From Planctomycetota bacterium (GTDB lineage Bacteria > Planctomycetota > GCA-002687715): a DNA stretch of 10,904 bases. The notes below the pieces were generated by a model. It was not told the DNA's origin. It saw only the letters and a list, made by a program, of their open reading frames with translations, and searched no databases. The DNA lies in NCBI GenBank assembly GCA_013213915.1, contig JABSRK010000098.1, positions 1 through 10,904 of the forward strand, written 5' to 3'. The position numbers were made by a program, and so were the translations under genes. Below are positions 5,838 through 10,904 of this stretch, one piece after another; position 1 is the first letter of the stretch, and every line of letters starts with the position of its first letter.

Positions 5838-7599
5838 GTGGGTGCATCCAGGCCTCCTGCTCATCATCGGAGCGTGGCTGCTTCCGTTCCTCAAGGGGGG
5901 CGTGAAGCGCGCGGTCATGCTCGCCGTGCCGGCGGCGGCGGTGATCGCCTGCTTCTTCATGACCAAGGGGGAGTACGGCGTCGCCCAGTTCCTCGGGCAG
6001 AGGGTCGTGTTCGGCCGGGTGGACGAGCTGAGCCTGATCTTCTCCTACGTGTTCTCGATCATGGCCTTCATCGGCATGGTCTACGCGTTGCATGTGGAGG
6101 ACGACACCCAGCACGTTTCCGCGCTGACGTATGCGGGTGCCGCCCTGGGCGTGACTTTCGCCGGCGATCTCCTGTCCCTGTACGTGTTCTGGGAGATGAT
6201 GGCGGTCTCGTCGGTGCTGCTGGTGTGGCGGCGACGGGACCAGGCGGCGGTGGCGGCGGGTTTCCGATACCTGCTTGTCCACGTGGTCGGCGGACTGTTC
6301 CTCCTGGCGGGGACGGTGTTGCACTGGAACGCCACCGGCTCCCTCGAATTCACCGACTTCGGCGCGTGGTACGGAAGCGCCGCCTGGATCTGCATCCTGG
6401 TGGCGTTCCTGGTCAACGCGGCGGTGCCGCCCCTGGGTGCCTGGCTGCCGGATGCTTACCCGGAAGCCACGGTCACGGGCGCGGTGTTCATGACCGCGTT
6501 CACCACCAAGTCAGCGGTCTACGCGCTGTTGCGTGGCTTCCCGGGGACCGAGTTCCTTATCTGGCTCGGGGCGGGCATGGCGGTGTACGGCGTCGTCTAT
6601 GCCGTCCTTGAGAATGACGCACGTCGTTTGCTGGCGTACCACATCATCAGCCAGGTGGGATACATGGTCTGCGGCGTCGGCATCGGCACTCATCTCGCCA
6701 TCAACGGCGCATCGGCCCACGCCTTCGCTCACATCCTCTACAAGGCGGTGCTGTTCATGGGGGCCGGGGCCGTTCTGCAGATGACCGGCAAGCGCAACCT
6801 GACCGAGATGGGCGGGCTCTACAAGACCATGCCCATCACCCTCGGTCTCTACATGATCGGGGCGTGTGCCATTTCCGCGGTGCCCCTGTTCAGCGGGTTC
6901 GTGAGCAAGTCCATGGTGGTCTCCGCCGCCGGCGAGTCCCATTACATGTGGATCTTCCTCACGCTCACCCTGGCCTCCGCCGGGACCTTCCTGCACACCG
7001 GGCTCAAGCTTCCCTACTACATGTTCTTCGGGAAGGACACGGGGCTGAGGGCCAAGGAGCCACCGAAGAACATGCTCGTGGCCATGGGCATCGCGGCGGC
7101 GCTTTGCGTCGGGATCGGCGTCTACCCCTGGCTGCTGTACGAGAACCTGCCGCACGCGGCGGTCGCCCTCGCCTACGACGTGTTCTCGCCGTCCCACCTG
7201 ACGAGCACCCTGGGCATTCTGGGCTTCACGGCGCTGGGGTTCTTCATGCTGCTCAAGCACCTGGATCCCAAGTCGACGGTGAGCGCCGACACGGACTGGT
7301 TCTACCGGCGGGGGACGGGCCTGTTCGTCCGAGCCTTGAAGCCCCTGTCTCGTTTCGAATACGGGTTCGTCGGGCAGATCTATGAGTTCGTGATGCGCAA
7401 GCCCGTGATGGCCATCGCGCAACGCGTGCGAAAGATCGACGGCGGCGTAGTGGACGCTGCGTTCCTCGGTATCGGGCGCTGCACCCAGGCCCTGAGCCGG
7501 TTGATTCGGGACGGGGTGAGCGGCCACACGCAGCATTACGGGTTGATGATGGCGATCGGGGTGGTGGTGCTCCTGGCCCTGGCGGTGATGGCGCTATGA
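5827..7599 (+). CDS. Long MrpD-like antiporter subunit with NuoL-like C-terminal tail (cassette protein B)
   Basis: The product is 590 aa, of the same proton-antiporter-M fold. Conserved residues are Glu123 in VFWEMM (TM5), Lys228 in FTTKSAVYAL (TM8), Lys306 in HILYKAVLF and Lys361 in SGFVSKSMVV (TM12). The TM7 lysine of the family is missing: FLVNAAVPPLGAWLPDA has Asn197, and the usual His is Gly204. As I recall, the Asn is shared by relatives annotated Na+/H+ antiporter subunit D, so it may be a subfamily trait. After the core, residues about 480-590 form an extension beginning DTDWFYRR (488-495), with a long mixed helical stretch (about 510-560), then QHYGLMMAIG (569-578) and a final hydrophobic segment. 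This pattern resembles the end of NuoL, whose lateral helix braces the pump arm. The ATG at 5827 has GAGGA 5 nt ahead and overlaps the small gene by 11 nt. The stop overlaps nuoM. Confidence 0.87.
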   Translation: MGIEWVHPGLLLIIGAWLLPFLKGGVKRAVMLAVPAAAVIACFFMTKGEYGVAQFLGQRVVFGRVDELSLIFSYVFSIMAFIGMVYALHVEDDTQHVSALTYAGAALGVTFAGDLLSLYVFWEMMAVSSVLLVWRRRDQAAVAAGFRYLLVHVVGGLFLLAGTVLHWNATGSLEFTDFGAWYGSAAWICILVAFLVNAAVPPLGAWLPDAYPEATVTGAVFMTAFTTKSAVYALLRGFPGTEFLIWLGAGMAVYGVVYAVLENDARRLLAYHIISQVGYMVCGVGIGTHLAINGASAHAFAHILYKAVLFMGAGAVLQMTGKRNLTEMGGLYKTMPITLGLYMIGACAISAVPLFSGFVSKSMVVSAAGESHYMWIFLTLTLASAGTFLHTGLKLPYYMFFGKDTGLRAKEPPKNMLVAMGIAAALCVGIGVYPWLLYENLPHAAVALAYDVFSPSHLTSTLGILGFTALGFFMLLKHLDPKSTVSADTDWFYRRGTGLFVRALKPLSRFEYGFVGQIYEFVMRKPVMAIAQRVRKIDGGVVDAAFLGIGRCTQALSRLIRDGVSGHTQHYGLMMAIGVVVLLALAVMAL

Positions 7600-9050
7600 G
7601 CGACTATCCCGTACTCACCGTCACCACGTTCCTGCCGATGGCGGGGGCAGTCCTGCTGTTCTTCGCGGGCGCGCGGTTCGCGCGGTGGATCGCCCTCGCT
7701 GCGAGCCTGGCGACCATCGTCGTCTCGCTGCCCCTCTACACGGATTTCGACAAGGCCTCGGCGGCGCTCCAATTCGTCGAGTCGGTGGATTGGCTTCCGG
7801 ACTGGAACATCGTCTACGGCATGGGGGTGGACGGTATCAGCATCCCGTTCATCGCCCTGGCCACGCTTCTCACGGTCCTGTGTGTCGGGGTGTCGTGGGT
7901 CGCGGTGAAGACGCGCGAGCGCGAGTTCTACGCCGCGTTGCTGGTCGCCGAGACCGCCATGATCGGGTTGTTCGCCGCGACCAACCTGTTCGTGTTCTTT
8001 GTCTTCTGGGAGTTGATCGTCATCCCCATCTTCCTCCTCATCGGTGTATGGGGAGGGCCGCGGCGGGTCTTTGCAGCGGTGAAGTTCCTCTTGTTCACTC
8101 TGGCGGGCAGCGTGCTCATGCTCGTGGGCCTGATCGTGCTGTACACGACGTGCGACACGCTGGATTTCCGGGAGCTCGCCAAGGCGACCATCGATCCCGA
8201 TGCGCAGGTCTGGCTGTTCGCGGCCTTCCTCGCTGCGTTCGCCGTCAAGGTCCCCATGTTCCCGGTACACACGTGGCTCCCGGACGCGCACACGGAAGCG
8301 CCCACCGCGGGCAGCGTGATCCTGGCCGGGGTTCTGTTGAAGATGGGGGCTTACGGCTTCCTGCGGATCTCGCTTCCTGTCCTGCCGGACGGTGTCGCGT
8401 TCTTCCTGGAGCCCATGCTGGTCCTTTCCGTGGTGGCCATCGTGTACGGCGCCTACATGACCCTGGCGCAGACCGACATCAAACGTCTCATCGCGTACTC
8501 CAGCGTCGGGCACATGGGGTTCGTCACCCTCGGGATCTTCACGCTCAACCAGGGGGGAGTGGAGGGCGCCATCCTCCAGATGATCAACCACGGGATCGTG
8601 TCCGCCGCCCTGTTCCTGTGCGTCGGCATGATCTACGAACGCACCCACACCCGCGAGATCAAGGACTATGGCGGCGTTGCGAAGGTCGCCCCGATCTACT
8701 GCGTCCTGCTGACGGTGTTCTGCTTGGCGGCCGCCGGGTTCCCGGGTCTGAACTCGTTCGTCAGCGAGTTCCTCGTCGTTCAAAGCGCCTTCGCTACCGA
8801 AGGGTGGCTCGGCGTGATGGCCATCTGGGGTGTCGCCCTCGGGACCGTGTACATGGTCTGGCTGTACTACCGGGTGGTCATGGGCAAGCTGAATCCAGGA
8901 CTCGAAGGCATGAAGCTGGAGCTTGGTGTGCGCGAGGTGGCGATCCTGGCGCCCCTGGTGATCCTGGCGGTGTGTCTCGGCGTGTACCCGGAGCTGGTCC
9001 TGTCGTACTTCCATGAGCCAGTGAAGGCCCTGCTCGGAGGCGCTCCATGA
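7596..9050 (+). CDS. nuoM: NADH-quinone oxidoreductase subunit M
   Basis: The product is 484 aa, normal for NuoM, a polytopic proton-pumping subunit of the complex I membrane arm. Diagnostic residues are Glu139 in FWELIVIPIFLLIG (TM5), Lys218 with His225 in AVKVPMFPVHTWLPDAH (TM7), Lys249 in GVLLKMGAYGFLR (TM8), and Glu391 in LNSFVSEFLVV (TM12). The TM12 glutamate marks it as NuoM and not NuoL or NuoN. The loop WLPDAHTEAPTAGSV is also typical NuoM. The ATG overlaps the preceding stop (ATGA) and no strong Shine-Dalgarno is visible, so coupling is likely. Nothing looks truncated. Confidence 0.95.
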   Translation: MSDYPVLTVTTFLPMAGAVLLFFAGARFARWIALAASLATIVVSLPLYTDFDKASAALQFVESVDWLPDWNIVYGMGVDGISIPFIALATLLTVLCVGVSWVAVKTREREFYAALLVAETAMIGLFAATNLFVFFVFWELIVIPIFLLIGVWGGPRRVFAAVKFLLFTLAGSVLMLVGLIVLYTTCDTLDFRELAKATIDPDAQVWLFAAFLAAFAVKVPMFPVHTWLPDAHTEAPTAGSVILAGVLLKMGAYGFLRISLPVLPDGVAFFLEPMLVLSVVAIVYGAYMTLAQTDIKRLIAYSSVGHMGFVTLGIFTLNQGGVEGAILQMINHGIVSAALFLCVGMIYERTHTREIKDYGGVAKVAPIYCVLLTVFCLAAAGFPGLNSFVSEFLVVQSAFATEGWLGVMAIWGVALGTVYMVWLYYRVVMGKLNPGLEGMKLELGVREVAILAPLVILAVCLGVYPELVLSYFHEPVKALLGGAP

Positions 9051-10468
9051 ACGGCGCGACCGTAGCTGATCTGGGCCTGGTGCTCCCCGAACTGATCCTC
9101 ACCGGGATGGCGCTGGTGCTGATCCTCGTCGCTCGTCGCATCCAGAGCACGTCGGTGCCCGTGGTTGCGACGGTGCTCGCGGCGGCTGCTGCTGTTGCTG
9201 CTTCGTGGTGGGTGCTCTCGAAGGAACCCCAGAGCGCGTTCGGCGGACTGATCACCGTCGATGGCTACGCTCAGTTCTTCAAGGTTCTCGTGGCTGCTGC
9301 GCTGGCGTTGGTGGCGCTGCTGTCGGTGAAGGGCCTCGAGGGCAGCGGAGCGCCCCGCAGCGAGTACCACGTGCTGCTCCTGCTGGCGTCGGTGGGCATG
9401 ATGCTCACCGTCTCGGCGGTGGATATGGTGACGTTCTACCTGGGGCTGGAGCTCATCACCCTGTGTTCCTACATCCTGGTGGGGATCACGGTGGACCGTC
9501 CGTCGTCCAACGAGGCGGCGATCAAGTACTTCCTGCTCGCCTCCTTCGCGTCCGCGTTGATGCTGTTCGGGATCAGCATCACCTACGGGCTGACGGGGAC
9601 GACGTCATTCTCCGGAGTCGCCGCGTCCATCGCCGAGCGCGGGCTCGCGGACGATCCGCTGCAGTTGGCGGCGCTGGCGCTCATCGCTGCGGGCCTCGCC
9701 TTCAAGATCGGGGCGGTGCCGTTCCACTCGTGGGTGCCGGATGCCTACCAGGGCGCGAGCACACCGGTCGCTGCGTTCCTCGCGTCGGGGTCCAAGGCCG
9801 CCGGCCTGGCCGCCCTTGGGCGTGTGGTCGTGATCGCTTTCGGCCCGGACTCACCAGCCTTGTCGATCATCCTGGTGGGGTTGGCTGCCCTTTCGGTCGC
9901 GGTGGGTAGCGTGCTGGTCCTGGCGCAGACCGACATGAAGCGTCTTCTGGCTTACTCGTCCATCGCCCACGTGGGTTACGCCGTCATGGGATTGACCGCG
10001 GGGACGGACGCAGGAGCTTCGGCGACCATGACGTACGCCTTCTTCTACGTCTTCATGACTCTCGGCGCGTTCGGCGTGGTCATCGGCCTCGGCGCACGCG
10101 GCGCGACGCTGGATGGCTATCAGGGGCTCGCGTCGCAACGGCCGGGGGTCGCCGGGGTCATGTTGCTGTTCCTGCTGGCCCTCACGGGGATCCCGTTGAC
10201 GTCTGGATTCGTGGCCAAGTTCGTCGTGATCTCCAGCGCCGTCGGGGCGGGGTACGTGGTGTTGGCGGTGCTGGCGGTCGTCTGCAGTGTCGTGTCGGCG
10301 TTCGTTTACATGCGCATCGCCGTTCTCATGTACATGAGGGAACCCGAGTCGCCCACGCCCGCGCGCTTTCCTGTCACCCTCTCCGTTGCGATCGCCATCG
10401 CTGCCATCGTTACGCTGGTCGGCGGCGTTCTTCCCAGGCTCATCACCGACTGGGCGGTGGCGCCGTGA
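9047..10468 (+). CDS. nuoN: NADH-quinone oxidoreductase subunit N
   Basis: The product is 473 aa, normal for NuoN, the antiporter-like subunit nearest the quinone module. It has Glu135 in YLGLELITLCSYILVG (TM5), Lys220 in AFKIGAVPFHSWVPDAYQGA (TM7), Lys250 in GSKAAGLAALGR (TM8) and Lys391 in SGFVAKFVVI (TM12). The PDAYQGASTPVAAF loop and the SSNEAAIKYFLL stretch are NuoN signatures. The ATG overlaps the nuoM stop (ATGA) and has a strong GGAGG (9036-9040) 6 nt ahead. The gene ends at TGA 10466-10468 and is followed by the one non-overlapping junction of the operon. Confidence 0.95.
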   Translation: MNGATVADLGLVLPELILTGMALVLILVARRIQSTSVPVVATVLAAAAAVAASWWVLSKEPQSAFGGLITVDGYAQFFKVLVAAALALVALLSVKGLEGSGAPRSEYHVLLLLASVGMMLTVSAVDMVTFYLGLELITLCSYILVGITVDRPSSNEAAIKYFLLASFASALMLFGISITYGLTGTTSFSGVAASIAERGLADDPLQLAALALIAAGLAFKIGAVPFHSWVPDAYQGASTPVAAFLASGSKAAGLAALGRVVVIAFGPDSPALSIILVGLAALSVAVGSVLVLAQTDMKRLLAYSSIAHVGYAVMGLTAGTDAGASATMTYAFFYVFMTLGAFGVVIGLGARGATLDGYQGLASQRPGVAGVMLLFLLALTGIPLTSGFVAKFVVISSAVGAGYVVLAVLAVVCSVVSAFVYMRIAVLMYMREPESPTPARFPVTLSVAIAIAAIVTLVGGVLPRLITDWAVAP

Positions 10469-10495
10469 CGTCGGGGACGTTGGTAGACTGCTCGC

Positions 10496-10500
10496 GAGGT
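10496..10500 (+). promoter_or_regulatory. Shine-Dalgarno for nuoA
   Basis: GAGGT lies 9 nt before the GTG at 10510, in the 41-nt gap after nuoN. It supports independent initiation of nuoA at a GTG. Confidence 0.45.
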
Positions 10501-10509
10501 TGATGGGCT

Positions 10510-10863
10510 GTGAATGAACACACTGGAATAGCGGTCGCCCTGGTCCTGGCCGGCGTCATTGCGGGCGGGATGGTGTGGCTCGCGTCCATCCTGGGAAAGA
10601 AGAACCCCACGCCGGGAAAACTGGCGCCCTTCGAGTGCGGCAACGAGCCCATCGCTCTTCCCACGGGGCGGCTGGCCATCAAGTTCTACATGACGGCCAT
10701 CCTGTTCATCCTGTTCGATGTCGAACTGGTGTTCCTGTATCCGTGGGCGGTGCTTTATCGGGACCTGGGAGTCCTGGGCCTGACGGAGATGTTCATCTTC
10801 CTGGGCGTTCTGTTGGTCGGATTTGTCTACGCCTGGGACAACGGCGCTCTGGAGTGGAAGTGA
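10510..10863 (+). CDS. nuoA: NADH-quinone oxidoreductase subunit A
   Basis: The product is 117 aa with three helices, the usual NuoA size. Signatures are KLAPFECGNEP (37-47), including Cys43 in the loop between helices 1 and 2 that lies near the quinone cavity; FYMTAILFILFDVELVFLYPWAV (59-81), with Asp70 and Glu72 in helix 2; and the FVYAWDNGALEWK end. NuoA packs with NuoJ, NuoK and NuoH at the base of the membrane arm. The start is GTG with GAGGT 9 nt ahead; no ATG is available in frame nearby. It lies downstream of nuoN, whereas many bacteria put nuoA first in the operon. The nuoB start follows after one base. Confidence 0.95.
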   Translation: MNEHTGIAVALVLAGVIAGGMVWLASILGKKNPTPGKLAPFECGNEPIALPTGRLAIKFYMTAILFILFDVELVFLYPWAVLYRDLGVLGLTEMFIFLGVLLVGFVYAWDNGALEWK

Positions 10864-10864
10864 C

Positions 10865-10904
10865 ATGGCAAAGGAACCGTCCTTTTTTACGACACGGCTC
10901 GGGG
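10865..10904 (+). CDS. nuoB: NADH-quinone oxidoreductase subunit B, 5' end only
   Basis: Thirteen codons are visible (MAKEPSFFTTRLG) before the window ends. The FFTTRL stretch matches the region just ahead of the conserved NuoB core, and nuoB follows nuoA in most bacteria. The Cys ligands of cluster N2 would lie beyond the edge. GGAG (10851-10854) precedes the ATG, and the gap to the nuoA stop is one base. Confidence 0.7.
   Translation, partial: MAKEPSFFTTRLG

Noticed and set aside
6511..7536. Minus-strand open frame of 341 codons opposite the 590-aa antiporter gene
   Set aside because: Same low-complexity His/Arg-rich composition and fully inside a well-supported gene on the other strand.
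4123..7599. A complete Mrp cation/H+ antiporter operon
   Set aside because: No MrpA, MrpB, MrpE, MrpF or MrpG genes are present, and the cassette is embedded without gaps between nuoK and nuoM.
7536..9014. Long minus-strand open frame of 492 codons opposite nuoM
   Set aside because: Its translation is His/Arg/Asp/Gln-rich with no hydrophobic core, and it mirrors the well-supported nuoM frame. This is typical of GC-rich antisense shadows.

Overview
The window is GC-rich bacterial DNA with every supportable gene on the + strand. It has two parts. Positions 1-2755 hold unrelated accessory genes: the 3' end of an unidentified Cys/His-rich protein followed by a good hairpin terminator, then an exported sialate-O-acetylesterase-like (SASA/DUF303, SGNH-type) protein with an unusual coiled-coil tail. 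A gene-free stretch of about 540 bp (2756-3296) separates this from the second part.

From about 3297 to the right edge runs a tightly packed operon for the membrane arm of respiratory complex I (NADH:quinone oxidoreductase, type I). The order is nuoJ, nuoK, an MrpD/NuoM-like antiporter subunit (484 aa), a small two-helix membrane protein (87 aa), a second and longer MrpD-like antiporter subunit (590 aa), nuoM, nuoN, nuoA and the first codons of nuoB. Nearly all junctions overlap (ATGA, TGATG or an 11-nt overlap), so the genes are probably co-transcribed and translationally coupled. The only real gap is 41 nt between nuoN and nuoA.

The notable feature is that no conventional nuoL lies between nuoK and nuoM. 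Its place is taken by a three-gene cassette of a kind I associate with Mrp-type cation/H+ antiporter loci. If all products join one complex, the arm would carry four antiporter-like subunits (the two cassette proteins, NuoM and NuoN) instead of the usual three. The first cassette protein keeps all key channel residues. The second has lost the TM7 lysine (Asn197) and carries a C-terminal extension that resembles the lateral-helix tail of NuoL. The assembly could be an extended or altered-stoichiometry complex I. This is inference from sequence and gene order.

The organism cannot be named from this window. High GC, a large SASA-family esterase with a Lys/Ala-rich tail, and the unusual nuo order suggest a non-enterobacterial lineage, for example Planctomycetota, a former deltaproteobacterial group or a related uncultured phylum. 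I hold that only weakly.
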